From assembly GCA_017471925.1 (NCBI GenBank), contig JAFURM010000050.1, forward strand, positions 1 to 40,045: a stretch of 40,045 nucleotides of DNA. Reading direction: 5' to 3'. The notes beneath the pieces were generated by a model. That model made no database searches. It was not told the DNA's origin and was given only the letters and a program-made list of their open reading frames with translations. The stretch's first letter is position 1. Each line of letters opens with the position of its first letter. This document shows, one piece after another, positions 1 to 8,040 of this stretch. Made by a program: the position numbers and the translations under genes. The stretch comes from Bacteroides sp. (GTDB lineage Bacteria; Bacteroidota; Bacteroidia; Bacteroidales; Bacteroidaceae).

Positions 1-408
1 ATATATAATATTATATATATTATAATACTTTCTATGTCTCCTCTCTTTTTCGCCCCCGGTGAGGTGTATGTGTGCCTCCTTAAATTGATATTTTGATAAA
101 TTGATTAATTGATACGGGGTGTGAAAACGGGGATTGGACGGACGTTTTTCGGCAGAGGTCTGAGAAAAATTCGGGGAGGACAGGGGAGGATTTTTATAGT
201 TGATAAGGTCAGCGAAGCTAAATCCGTGTTTTTAATCCGTGTCATCCGTGCCTGAAATTTTCAAGCGTGATGAAAAATGTGTACAGGAAGGAGGCTGTGG
301 TGTGTTAAATGGTCCGCCATGTGGAGTGGGGGAATCGGGGCTGTAGGGGTGTGTAGGGGCGTTTTGGGCGGAGGGAATTGTTAATCGGAGGGGATGAGGG
401 GTGAAAGG
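1..408. other. Gene-free left flank
   Basis: I see no convincing gene here. The first 30 bases are alternating A/T. There is a loose TTGAT-rich stretch near 83-115, and one copy of a dispersed intergenic motif, ATCCGTGTCATCCGTGCC, near 235-252. That motif recurs at several other gene borders in the window. The rest is G-rich and has no long reading frame. Confidence 0.6.
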
Positions 409-441
409 CTTGACAGGCCGGGGCTGGGAAGGGTATATTTG
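409..441 (+). promoter_or_regulatory. Bacteroidetes-type promoter of the HU-like gene
   Basis: CTTG at 409-412 and TATATTTG at 434-441 are separated by 21 bp. This matches the Bacteroidetes primary-sigma form (TTTG, 19-21 bp, TAnnTTTG). Transcription would start near 447, leaving a leader of about 110 nt before the ATG at 560. Confidence 0.6.
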
Positions 442-559
442 CAGCGTAAGTGATGCTTGGCCAAGCGCGAATGATGAACTTTTTTTCTTAACCCATAGGG
501 TCTGTCATCGGATGCGTTCCGCTTTTTGATGCGGACTCTAAAAAAAACGATTTACTATT

Positions 560-1063
560 ATGGCAATCAATCTGAAAGCAAAGGAGTGCCTGCAGTATGT
601 GGGCAAGTATGCGGGTAGTTATCGCTATGTGATGACTCCGGAGATTTACAGCCGGCTGACGGAGCGCAAGGTGCTCAACGAGGCGGCCATGCGAAGCGGC
701 ATCAGCCAGGGCACCATCAATGCGGCCTGGAGTGCCATCGGCGAGGTGATCAAGGCGTGGGCCACCGAGGGCCACAGCGTGGCCATCCCGGGACTGGGCA
801 CGATGAGATTTGGCGTGAGGGCCACCAGCGTGGAGAGCGTGGCCGACGTGAGCAGCTCCCTCATCACCTGCCGACGCGTCATCTTCACTCCCTCTACCGA
901 CATCAAGAACGAGCTGGCCAACACGGGCATCAACATCACCTGTTATGACCGCGACGGCAACGTGGTGAAGCAGGTGGCCAGTGATGACGACACCTCCGTG
1001 GAGGACGGTGAGGACGCGGGCGGCGACTCCGGAACGGAGAACGGCGACAATCCGCTGGTGTGA
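560..1063 (+). CDS. HU-like DNA-binding protein
   Basis: This 167-aa protein resembles the Bacteroidetes HU-related DNA-binding family. Residues about 1-125 carry the HU-like fold: helical N-terminal part, then the segment IPGLGTMRFGVRA, corresponding to the HU beta-arm entry. The tail from about residue 140 is acidic and low in complexity (many D, E, G), unlike housekeeping HU. The start is the ATG after a clear promoter, and there is no Shine-Dalgarno site. In Bacteroides such genes are often followed by a 'smalltalk' gene and an amidase gene. Here the smalltalk gene follows at 1264 but no amidase is seen. The role is inferred as nucleoid or regulatory DNA binding. Confidence 0.85.
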   Translation: MAINLKAKECLQYVGKYAGSYRYVMTPEIYSRLTERKVLNEAAMRSGISQGTINAAWSAIGEVIKAWATEGHSVAIPGLGTMRFGVRATSVESVADVSSSLITCRRVIFTPSTDIKNELANTGINITCYDRDGNVVKQVASDDDTSVEDGEDAGGDSGTENGDNPLV

Positions 1064-1069
1064 CGGTTT

Positions 1070-1256
1070 AGTTGATAGTTGATAGTTGATAGTTTTTTGG
1101 CACGGATGACACGGATGAAAACACGGATTGGGGGGTTATCAATTTTATCAAGTTATCAAAATATCAATTTAAGAAAACCATCAATTGTCAACTATCAACT
1201 GTCAATTGTCAACTGTCAACTGTCAATTATCAATTATAAGAAACTATCAATTATCA
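1070..1256. repeat. Heptamer tracts in inverted arrangement with dispersed motif
   Basis: After the HU-like stop codon there is a tract of YARTTGA heptamers (1070-1094). At 1181-1256 there is a longer tract of the complement, TCAAYTR, ending just before the smalltalk ATG. Between them lie GGCACGGATGACACGGAT (1099-1116) and its variants. The two tracts can pair into a long hairpin. The same heptamer appears at eight other gene borders in this window. Confidence 0.8.
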
Positions 1257-1263
1257 AAAAGAA

Positions 1264-1362
1264 ATGGCAAAGAAAGATGTTTGGAAGCTGGTGGTACAGA
1301 CGCTGATTACGATTCTGACCGCCATTGGAACGAGCCTGGGTGTAGTGGGCTGCACCATGTAG
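1264..1362 (+). CDS. Smalltalk family small protein
   Basis: A 32-aa ORF begins MAKKDVWKLVVQTLITIL and ends in GCTM. It has the features of the Bacteroides 'smalltalk' family: a charged start with a W, one hydrophobic helix (about residues 8-27) and a Cys near the end. Its position after an HU-like gene is also typical. The function of the family is not known to me; a single membrane helix is likely. The usual downstream N-acetylmuramoyl-L-alanine amidase gene is absent. Confidence 0.8.
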   Translation: MAKKDVWKLVVQTLITILTAIGTSLGVVGCTM

Positions 1363-1369
1363 CGGGGCG

Positions 1370-1476
1370 AACGGCTGCACTGTGAGAGGCTGCACGGGCT
1401 GCACTGCGAAACGGTTGCACGGGCTGCCATGAGAACGGCTGCACGGGCTGCACGTCGAAACGGCTGCACGGGCTGT
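1370..1476. repeat. GC-rich tandem repeat, period about 25 bp
   Basis: Five copies of a unit like ACGGCTGCACGGGCTGCAC begin near 1370, 1386, 1411, 1435 and 1460. The last three are 24-25 bp apart. The unit itself contains the repeated word GGCTGCAC. No reading frame covers it convincingly. Confidence 0.75.
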
Positions 1477-1782
1477 AGAGAGGAGAGAGAGGGTGTGTGT
1501 GAGAGAGAGAGGGTTGCGTCTGCCACCGGCAGCGCGGCTCTCTCTCTACTTTTCTGATTTCCTCGCTCCAGGCATGGGGAGCCTACAGGACATCGTATGC
1601 CATGAGGGGGGGGGGAAATATGGTTCATCCGACATTTCGAGTGATACATTGTCGGATTAACGAAGAAAAATATCTCGAAAAGACTCCTCATGGAAAAGGC
1701 GGAATAATTTCAAAAAACAGTTTCTTAAAATGGCGATATAATCAGTGTATATCCGTGTCATCCGAGCCTGAAATCCGATATC
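1477..1782. other. Gene-free stretch with hairpins and a G10 run
   Basis: An imperfect hairpin pairs GAGAGAGAG-rich sequence near 1496-1513 with CTCTCTCTCT near 1538-1550; it could end the smalltalk transcript. A 10-G run lies at 1606-1615. ATCCGACA (1627-1634) and TGTCGGAT (1650-1657) form a perfect 8-bp inverted repeat. Half a MITE-like element follows (listed separately), then ATCCGTGTCATCCGAGCC at 1751-1768. No gene is seen. Confidence 0.6.
1667..1726. mobile_element. Half copy of the 174-bp MITE-like palindrome
   Basis: This stretch matches the reverse complement of the left arm of the element at 29350-29523. Shared words include AAAATATCT, GAAAAGACTC, AAAAGGCGGAATAA and TTTCAAAA. The other arm is missing, so this is a decayed or partial copy. 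Confidence 0.7.
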
Positions 1783-2682
1783 TCAGAGATTGGCTGCCAG
1801 GTATTTCTGCATGACGGGCAGGGGGAGGCCGCGCCTGCGGGCATAGTCTTCCAGCTGGTCGCGGCCGATGCGGCCGATGCTGAAGTAGCGGGCGGCAGGA
1901 TGGGCGAGCATCAGGCCGCAGGTGGAGGAGTGGGGGTGCATGGCACCGTTTTCGGTGAGGGTGATGCCTATCCGTTGCAGGCAGAGCAGGCGGTCGATGA
2001 GGAAGCTGACCGACTGGTCGGGCAGGGAGGGATAGCCCACGGCGGGGCGTATGCCCTGAAACTTCTCTTGCAGCAGTTCGGGGATGGTGAGCTGTTCATC
2101 GGGCGCATATCCCCAGGCTTCGCGGCGCACGTGGAGGTGCATCCTCTCCACGGCCGCTTCGGCCAGTCGGTCGCACAGGGTCTGCACCAGCAGGTGCCTG
2201 TAGGGGTCGTCCTTGTAGCGCGCTTCGGCCGTGGTGGCTGCGGAGGAGGCGAAGAATCCCACCGTGTCCCGCTGTCCGGAGGAGGCGGGGCGCACGAAGT
2301 CGCTCAGGCAGAGGAAGGGTGCGCCGTCGGCCTGGACCGTCTGTTGCCTCAGGAGGGGAAAGCGGAGCGGGCCTTCCTGGGTGCTGACCATCAGGTTGTC
2401 TCCATCGCTGTTGGCCGGGAAGAGGCGGAAGAGGGTCTGCACCTCGGTCTCCCCCTCCATGAGCTGCAGCATGCGCAGTGCCTCCTTGTGGAGCTGCATG
2501 GCTTCGGCGGCCTTGGCCCGCTCTGTCTCGGGAAAGGAGGCTATCCACATGGCCCGGCAGGCGTCGCAACCGTGCAGGCCGGCAATGGTGGCAAAGCGTG
2601 GCTGGAAGCCCCAGGCGTGGAAGAAGTAGACCCAGTTGATGTACGCCGTGAGGCCGCTTGTGGTCCATCTCTCCCTGCTCAT
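1783..2682 (-). CDS. Standalone MetH-type B12-dependent methionine synthase activation-domain protein
   Basis: This 299-aa protein resembles the C-terminal activation (S-adenosylmethionine-binding) domain of cobalamin-dependent methionine synthase. Near the start it has YINWVYFFHAWGF, where MetH has its YIDWTPFF-like segment. In the middle is RPAVGYPSLPDQS, the SAM-binding RPxxGYP motif, and near the end SIGRIGRDQLEDYARRRG, which resembles the FxVGKIGxDQxxDYA segment. No methyltransferase, folate or B12-binding modules are present. The start is the ATG at 2682, which overlaps the dihydroorotase stop as ATGA; the frame stays open further upstream but only inside pyrC. It is co-transcribed with pyrC. 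The likely role is reductive reactivation of a separately encoded MetH core. Confidence 0.85.
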   Translation of the reverse strand: MSRERWTTSGLTAYINWVYFFHAWGFQPRFATIAGLHGCDACRAMWIASFPETERAKAAEAMQLHKEALRMLQLMEGETEVQTLFRLFPANSDGDNLMVSTQEGPLRFPLLRQQTVQADGAPFLCLSDFVRPASSGQRDTVGFFASSAATTAEARYKDDPYRHLLVQTLCDRLAEAAVERMHLHVRREAWGYAPDEQLTIPELLQEKFQGIRPAVGYPSLPDQSVSFLIDRLLCLQRIGITLTENGAMHPHSSTCGLMLAHPAARYFSIGRIGRDQLEDYARRRGLPLPVMQKYLAANL

Positions 2683-4025
2683 CGTTCGAAGCGGAGCTCT
2701 TCGCCCCGGTAGTTCTCGTCCACGGAGTGCCCGTCGTAGATAAGGTGTCCGTTGGCAAAGGTCTTTTCCACTTTCCAGTCGAAGGTGCGGCCTTCCAGCG
2801 GGCTCCAGCCGCACTTGCTGAGGACGGTTTCGGCAGTGAGCTGCCAGGGCGAGTCGGGGCGCACCAGGACGAGGTCGGCCCGGTAGCCTTCGCGGATGTA
2901 GCCGCGCTCGTGGATGTGGAAGAGGGTGGCCGGGGCGTGGCACATCTTCTCCACCACCTTCTCTATGCTGAAGAGGCCTTCGCTGACCAGCTGCAGCATG
3001 CTGACGAGGGAGAACTGTATCATGGGCATGCCCGACACGGCCTTCAGTGCGCCGCCCGCCTTCTCGCCCAGCAGGTGGGGGGCATGGTCGGTGGCGATGA
3101 CGTCTATCAGGCCGGTGGCTGCGGCCCGTCGCAGGGCATCGCGCTGGACGCGGTTCTTGATGGAGGGGTTGCACTTGATGCGGGTGCCGAGGGTGGTGTA
3201 GTCGCGCTGGTAGAAGAGCAGGTGTCCCACGCAGACTTCGGCGGTGATTCGCTTTTCGTCGCTCAGGGGACGGTCGCTCAGGAACTCCAGCTCGCGGGCG
3301 GTGGAGACGTGCAGCAGGTGGAGGCGGGCGTTGGTCTCCCGGGCCAGCCGTATGGCGAGGGCCGAGGAGGTGTAGCAGGCTTCGATGGAGCGGATGGTGG
3401 AGTGCTTGTTCACGGGGACATCCTCGCGCTTGGCAAAGATTTGCTTGAACCGCTCCGCATTCTTCCGGATGATTGCCTGGTCTTCACAGTGGGCGGCTAT
3501 CGGGAGGTCGGTGCCCGAGAAGATGCGGACAAGGCTGTCCATGTTGTCCACCAGCATGTTGCCCGTGCTGGAGCCCATGAAGAGCTTGATGCCGCAGACG
3601 CGCCGGCTGTCCAGGCGGGTGAAGTCGCGGTAGTTCTCGTTGGTGGCACCATAGTAGCAGGAGTGGTTCACGATGCAGTTGCGGCCCATCAGGTCCATCT
3701 TCTCCTGCAGGGCTTCGATGGTGGTGGTCTGTGGCTGCGTGTTGGGCATGTCCATGACGGAGGTCACTCCGCCTGCGGCTGCCGCGCGGCTTTCGCCCAG
3801 CATGTCGGCCTTGTGGGTGAATCCCGGTTCGCGGAAGTGCACGTGGTCGTCTATCACGCCGGGCAGGAGGTAGCATCCCGTGGCATCTATGGTTTCGTCG
3901 CAGGGGGCGGAGAGTGGCTTGCCGTGGGTCAGCACTTCCGCTATGCGGCCGTTCTCTATGACTAAGGAGCCCCGGACGGATGCTCCTTCATTGACTATCG
4001 TCGCGTTGTGTATGAGGGTGCGCAT
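2679..4025 (-). CDS. pyrC: Dihydroorotase
   Basis: This 448-aa amidohydrolase catalyses reversible ring closure of carbamoyl-aspartate to dihydroorotate in pyrimidine synthesis. Visible motifs are DDHVHFREPGFTHKADM (metal-binding HxH and substrate REPG, residues about 59-75), GVTSVMDMPNTQPQT, GIKLFMGSSTGN, AAHCED, LLHVSTARE and ATDHAPH (metal-binding Asp region) near the C-terminus. The length and motifs fit the multifunctional/AllB-like class. I chose the ATG at 4025 because MRTLIHNATIV matches the usual N-terminus; the 13 extra residues upstream are encoded by heptamer repeats. Its stop overlaps the start of the MetH activation-domain gene. Confidence 0.95.
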   Translation of the reverse strand: MRTLIHNATIVNEGASVRGSLVIENGRIAEVLTHGKPLSAPCDETIDATGCYLLPGVIDDHVHFREPGFTHKADMLGESRAAAAGGVTSVMDMPNTQPQTTTIEALQEKMDLMGRNCIVNHSCYYGATNENYRDFTRLDSRRVCGIKLFMGSSTGNMLVDNMDSLVRIFSGTDLPIAAHCEDQAIIRKNAERFKQIFAKREDVPVNKHSTIRSIEACYTSSALAIRLARETNARLHLLHVSTARELEFLSDRPLSDEKRITAEVCVGHLLFYQRDYTTLGTRIKCNPSIKNRVQRDALRRAAATGLIDVIATDHAPHLLGEKAGGALKAVSGMPMIQFSLVSMLQLVSEGLFSIEKVVEKMCHAPATLFHIHERGYIREGYRADLVLVRPDSPWQLTAETVLSKCGWSPLEGRTFDWKVEKTFANGHLIYDGHSVDENYRGEELRFER

Positions 4026-4133
4026 ATGTAGTTGACAGTTGATAGTTGATAGTTTTTTAGGCACGGATTGAATACGGATTCAAAACACGATTTTTTTTAC
4101 GGATTTTTTCTCTGCGTAAACCTGTGCTTTGCA
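4026..4133. repeat. Heptamer tract and dispersed motif before pyrC
   Basis: Read on the coding strand, TCAAYTR heptamers (4028-4055 region) end directly at the pyrC start codon. Next to them is a degenerate run of CACGGATT words (4060-4080 and beyond). The same pairing of heptamers with this motif occurs at 1070-1120 and 24368-24411. Confidence 0.75.
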
Positions 4134-4880
4134 TTATTTCCCTTTTCTTTTCTTCTTGTGGAAGAGGCTGTTCCACTTCAGCTGTATCACGCCGAAGAGG
4201 GCTTCGCCGAAGATGCTGCTGTTCATCTTGGAGGTGCCCAGCTCGCGGTTGATGAAGATGACGGGCACTTCCTTGATGCGGAAGCCCCATTGATGGGCGG
4301 TGAACTTCATCTCTATCTGGAAAGCATAGCCCTTGAAGCGTATGGCATCCAGGTCGATGGTCTGCAGCACCCGGCGGCGGTAGCAGACGAAGCCGGCGGT
4401 GGTGTCGTGTATGGGCAGGCCGGTGATGATGCGCACATAGCGGGAGGCAAAGTAGGACATCAGCACGCGCCCCATGGGCCAGTTCACCACGTTCACGCCG
4501 CTGACGTAGCGCGAACCGATGCTCACGTCGGCTCCCTCCTCGCTGCAGGCCCTGAGGAGCCGGGGCAGGTCCTGGGGGTTGTGGCTGAAGTCGGCATCCA
4601 TCTCGAAGACATACTCATAGCCGTGGGCCAGCGCCCACCGGAAGCCGGCGATATAGGCGGTGCCCAAGCCCAGCTTGCCGCTGCGCTCCACCATGTGCAG
4701 GCGGTCGGCAAACTCCTGCTGCAGGCTCTTCACGATGGCCGCCGTGCCGTCGGGCGAGCCGTCCTCTATGACGAGGATGTGGAAGCCATGCTCCAGGGCG
4801 AATACAGCCCTGATGATATTCTCTATGTTCTCCCGCTCGTTATAGGTGGGAATGATGACAATGCTATCCGATTTCTGCAT
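4134..4880 (-). CDS. Polyprenol-phosphate mannosyltransferase-like GT2 enzyme
   Basis: This 248-aa family-2 glycosyltransferase resembles dolichol/polyprenol monophosphate mannose synthase. It begins with VIIPTYNERENIENII, then LVIEDGSPDGT (nucleotide-sugar binding, residues about 36-46) and FEMDADFSHNPQDLP (metal-binding DxD-type site, about 92-105). GSRYVSG and HDTTAGFVCYRR follow, typical of DPM1-like enzymes. There is no C-terminal membrane domain, so it is the soluble short type with a lysine-rich tail (KKKRKGK). It would transfer mannose from GDP-mannose to a lipid carrier at the inner membrane. ATG 4880 is preferred; a GTG two codons upstream is also possible. It heads the operon with pyrC. 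Confidence 0.9.
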   Translation of the reverse strand: MQKSDSIVIIPTYNERENIENIIRAVFALEHGFHILVIEDGSPDGTAAIVKSLQQEFADRLHMVERSGKLGLGTAYIAGFRWALAHGYEYVFEMDADFSHNPQDLPRLLRACSEEGADVSIGSRYVSGVNVVNWPMGRVLMSYFASRYVRIITGLPIHDTTAGFVCYRRRVLQTIDLDAIRFKGYAFQIEMKFTAHQWGFRIKEVPVIFINRELGTSKMNSSIFGEALFGVIQLKWNSLFHKKKRKGK

Positions 4881-4902
4881 ATTCACTTTGCTGTATTTGC
4901 GG

Positions 4903-4934
4903 CAAAAATAGTCAGTTCTTCAGAAAGTAACAAA
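4903..4934 (-). promoter_or_regulatory. Promoter of the glycosyltransferase-pyrC operon
   Basis: On the minus strand, TTTG (4934-4931) is followed after exactly 20 bp by TATTTTTG (4910-4903). This is a close match to the Bacteroidetes primary-sigma promoter. It lies 23 bp before the ATG at 4880, so the leader is very short. It suggests that these genes are transcribed apart from the nuo operon. Confidence 0.7.
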
Positions 4935-4967
4935 TTTCGGAGGATTTTGCTTTGATTTTCGTGCCTC

Positions 4968-6410
4968 CTACATGCCGAAGGCATACTGCCCGATGCCCTC
5001 ATAGACGGCGGAGACGAGGCCCAGCGCCACGACACCCAGCGTGCACAGGAGGAGCGCCGCACGGGTGTAGCCGTCGCTGCGGAAGGGCGCGATGGGGTTG
5101 TCCGCCGGGCAGATGTACATGGCCTTCACCACACGCAGGTAATAGTAGAGCGAGAGCACGGTGTTCACCAAGGCAATGAACACCAGCAGGTGCCAGCCCC
5201 CCTGGAAGGCTGCGGCAAAGATGAAGAACTTGGAGAAGAAGCCGGCAAACGGCGGAATGCCCGCCAGCGAGAAGAGGGCCAGCGTCAGCAGGAAGGCGAT
5301 GCGCGGATTGGTCTTGTAGAGCCCGTTATACTCCTCCACCGTGAAGCGATGGCTGCGCAGGGCCACGATGGTGATGACGGTGAACACCGAGAGGTTGGCA
5401 AAGAGGTAGATGAGCACATAGCAGATGAGCGACGTCATGCCCTGGGCCGTGCCGCTGATGACGCCCAGCATGATGTAGCCCGCCTGCGAGATGCTGCTGA
5501 AGGCCATCAGACGTTTCAGGTTCTCCTGGCGCAGGGCAAAGAGGTTGGCCAGCGTGATGGAGGCGATGATGACCCAGCAGAGCACCTCCTGCCAATGCTC
5601 CACCATCGGGGCGAAGACCTTGTAGAGCAGGGTCATCAGCACAAAGGCGGCAGCTCCCTTGGAGACCACGCTGAGGTAGGCCGTCACCGTGCTGGGGGCT
5701 CCCTGATAGACGTCGGCCGTCCAGAGGTGGAAAGGCACCAGCGAAATCTTGAAGCCCAGGCCGGAGAAGAGGAAGACGAAGGCCACCACCTGCATGGCAT
5801 TGCCGCTGAGCCGTCCGGGCAGGTCGATAAAATAGAGCGTGCCCGTGGTGCCGTAGATGAGCGACAGGCCATAGAGCAGCAGGCCGCTGGAAAAGAGGGC
5901 CGTCAGGATGTACTTCGCGCCGGCCTCGGCCGAGTGGTGACGGTATTTGTCGAAGGCCACGAGGGCGGCCATCGGGATGCTGGCCATCTCCAGGCCGATG
6001 TAGAACATCAGGAAGTGTCCGGCACTGATCATGAAATACATGCCCAGCAGCGTGCAGAGGGTGAGGAAGTAGAACTCGCCCTGCTTGTGGAACGTGTCGG
6101 GCAGCTTCATCCACTCGTGGGCCATCAGGAAGACGATGAGGGTGCCCACACTGAGGATGGACTTCACGATGCTCTGCACGGGCGCGTTCTGATACATGCC
6201 GCCGAAGGCTGCGTCCTCGGGCCCGGGCACGATGGTGATGATTGTGTGTATCAGCATCAGGAGCACGGGAAACATGGTGTTCAGCACCGGCTTGCCGTCC
6301 TTCTTGTGGGCGTCGGGGCTCAGGAAGAGCAGGTCGGACACGAAGAGGATGATGATGACGGCTATCAATGAAAGCTCTTCTTTCAGAATAAGGAATTGAG
6401 AATAATCCAT
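4968..6410 (-). CDS. nuoN: NADH-quinone oxidoreductase subunit N
   Basis: This 480-aa protein is an antiporter-like membrane subunit of complex I with about 14 transmembrane helices. The family pattern is visible in [40 protein letters not shown] (the conserved Lys/His region of the proton channel) and [17 protein letters not shown] chose the ATG at 6410 ([13 protein letters not shown]); residues encoded further upstream come from the heptamer repeats. It is the last gene of the nuo operon. Confidence 0.95.
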   Translation of the reverse strand: MDYSQFLILKEELSLIAVIIILFVSDLLFLSPDAHKKDGKPVLNTMFPVLLMLIHTIITIVPGPEDAAFGGMYQNAPVQSIVKSILSVGTLIVFLMAHEWMKLPDTFHKQGEFYFLTLCTLLGMYFMISAGHFLMFYIGLEMASIPMAALVAFDKYRHHSAEAGAKYILTALFSSGLLLYGLSLIYGTTGTLYFIDLPGRLSGNAMQVVAFVFLFSGLGFKISLVPFHLWTADVYQGAPSTVTAYLSVVSKGAAAFVLMTLLYKVFAPMVEHWQEVLCWVIIASITLANLFALRQENLKRLMAFSSISQAGYIMLGVISGTAQGMTSLICYVLIYLFANLSVFTVITIVALRSHRFTVEEYNGLYKTNPRIAFLLTLALFSLAGIPPFAGFFSKFFIFAAAFQGGWHLLVFIALVNTVLSLYYYLRVVKAMYICPADNPIAPFRSDGYTRAALLLCTLGVVALGLVSAVYEGIGQYAFGM

Positions 6411-6481
6411 ATCGAATTTGGAAATTTTTGAATTATCAACTATCAATTATCAACTGTCAATTATCAACTGTCACCTGTCAA
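6411..6481. repeat. TCAAYTR heptamer tract between nuoM and nuoN
   Basis: About seven consecutive heptamers of the form TCAAYTR fill 6432-6481 and run up to the nuoM stop codon. One unit carries a variant (TCACCTG). The tract sits inside an operon, so it will be in the mRNA. Confidence 0.8.
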
Positions 6482-7963
6482 CTATCTGAACAGGTCCGTT
6501 ATCGGCACTACACTCTCGCCAATCATGTCGCTGACCCACCACGGGGCAAGGCCCAGGGCAGCCACGCAGGCGATGAGGATGATGACAGCCGTGCGCTCGT
6601 CCCACGTGGCATCGCTGAGGGTCAGGTGGTGCTTGTCGGTGCAGGTGCCATAGAGAATCTTGCCCACCAGGCGGAGGATATAGACCGCCGTAATCACGAT
6701 GGAGCAGCAGGCAATGACCGTCCAGGCCCGATGGAAGGTGTCGGCATGCTGGAAGGCACCGTTGAAGATGGTCATTTCGGCCACGAAGCCGCTCAGCCCG
6801 GGCAGCCCCAGGTTGGCCAGGCCGGCAATGACATAGCAGACAGCGAGGAAGGGCATCACCTTCATCAGCCCCGACAGCTCACGCACGTCGCGCGTGTGGG
6901 TGCGTCCGTAAATCATGCCGATGAGGGCAAAGAAGAGGGCCGTCATCAGCCCGTGGCTCAGCATCTGCAACACGGCACCCGTGCAGGCCGTGCGGTTCAT
7001 CATCAGGATGGCGAAGAGCACCAGGCCGCAATGGCTCACGGAGCTGTAGGCGTTGATATACTTCAGGTCCGTCTGCACGCAGGCCGAGAAGGCACCATAG
7101 ACCACCGAAATGCCCGTCAGCACCAGGAAAATCCATCCCAACTCGGCAGCAGCCTGGGGCATGAGGTACATGGCAATGCGGAAGCAGCCGTAGCCCCCCA
7201 GCTTCATCAGCACGCCGGCATGAAGCATGGAGACCGCCGTGGGAGCCGAGGCATGACCGTCGGGGCTCCAGGTGTGGAAGGGAAACAGGGCACCCAGCAC
7301 GCCGAAGCCCAGAAACGTCAGGGGAAACCAGATGCGCTGCTGCTCCACGGGGATATTGCCCTTGGACGCTATCTCCAGCAGGTTCATCGTGTCGGCACCA
7401 CTGCCGTAGTAGATGCCCAGGATGCCTATCAGCAGGAAGGCCGAGCCCCCCATCAGCATCAGCGTCAGCTTCATGGCCGAATACTCCTTCTTGCCGCTTC
7501 CCCACACCCCGATGAGCAGATACATGGGGATGAGCGCCACCTCGTAGAACATGAACATGGTGAAGAGGTCGGTGGAGATGAAGAACCCGAACACACCCAT
7601 GGAGAGCAGCGTGAACCACAGGAAATACTCCTTGGTCAGCGGCCGCAGCTTCCACGAGGCGAACACACCGGTGAAGACGATGATGGCCGACAACAGCAGC
7701 ATGGCTACCGAAATGCCATCCACGCCCACCGAATAGCTGATGTGCAGGGCTGGATACCAGGTTACGGAATCGGTGAAGAGCATCTCTGCGTCGGCACCGC
7801 CGGAGCGGGCCTGCAGGTAAGCAACGGTGAGCCAGGCGGCACCGAGCAACAGTGCCGACGCACCGCACACCATCACGGCACGTATCCACTTGAGGCCGCG
7901 TGCCATCCACAGGGCACCGAGCATCAGCAAAGGAATGAGTACGAATAGACTAAGTATGTTCAT
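6482..7963 (-). CDS. nuoM: NADH-quinone oxidoreductase subunit M
   Basis: This 493-aa antiporter-like complex I subunit has about 14 helices. Clear family segments are FTLLSMGVFGFFISTDLF, MFYEVALIPMYLLIGVWG (with the conserved channel Glu), GVLGALFPFHTWSPDGHASAPTAVSMLHAGVLMKLGGYG and YSSVSHCGLVLFAIL. It forms one of the proton channels driven by quinone reduction. The start at 7963 (MNILSLFVLIPLL) gives the usual N-terminal helix. It is separated from nuoL by a 69-bp heptamer-rich gap. Confidence 0.96.
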   Translation of the reverse strand: MNILSLFVLIPLLMLGALWMARGLKWIRAVMVCGASALLLGAAWLTVAYLQARSGGADAEMLFTDSVTWYPALHISYSVGVDGISVAMLLLSAIIVFTGVFASWKLRPLTKEYFLWFTLLSMGVFGFFISTDLFTMFMFYEVALIPMYLLIGVWGSGKKEYSAMKLTLMLMGGSAFLLIGILGIYYGSGADTMNLLEIASKGNIPVEQQRIWFPLTFLGFGVLGALFPFHTWSPDGHASAPTAVSMLHAGVLMKLGGYGCFRIAMYLMPQAAAELGWIFLVLTGISVVYGAFSACVQTDLKYINAYSSVSHCGLVLFAILMMNRTACTGAVLQMLSHGLMTALFFALIGMIYGRTHTRDVRELSGLMKVMPFLAVCYVIAGLANLGLPGLSGFVAEMTIFNGAFQHADTFHRAWTVIACCSIVITAVYILRLVGKILYGTCTDKHHLTLSDATWDERTAVIILIACVAALGLAPWWVSDMIGESVVPITDLFR

Positions 7964-8040
7964 CTGAATTTTGAATTATCAATTTATCAATTTATCAAAT
8001 TATCAATTTTATCCACTGTCAACTGTCCACTGTCAAATCA
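7964..8040. repeat. Heptamer-like tract between nuoL and nuoM
   Basis: ATCAATTT words followed by TCAACTG-type heptamers fill 7974-8040 and run into the last codons of nuoL. Confidence 0.7.

Noticed and set aside
1606-1615. G10 run as a phase-variable switch (also G8 at 38935-38942)
   Set aside because: The first is outside any supported gene or promoter. The second lies at the end of a doubtful leader ORF. Neither can be tied to a gene's frame.
2683-3174. Upstream extension of the MetH activation-domain frame to a 463-aa protein
   Set aside because: The added part lies within pyrC in another frame, is proline/arginine-rich and has no family match; ATG 2682 with an ATGA overlap fits better.
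4068-4955. Plus-strand frame opposite the glycosyltransferase (295 aa)
   Set aside because: Antisense to a well-supported GT2 gene; no motif and start lies in repeat sequence.
6411-6481. Heptamer tracts as a CRISPR array
   Set aside because: The unit is 7 bp with no spacers, and there are no cas genes.
6428-7948. Long plus-strand frame opposite nuoM (506 aa)
   Set aside because: It is antisense to a clear NuoM, rich in H, Q, R and G from the GC-rich complement, and has no domain I recognise. Similar antisense frames opposite nuoN (5190-6371), the MFP/TolC genes (19160-21211) and the TonB receptor (35178-36779) were dropped for the same reason.
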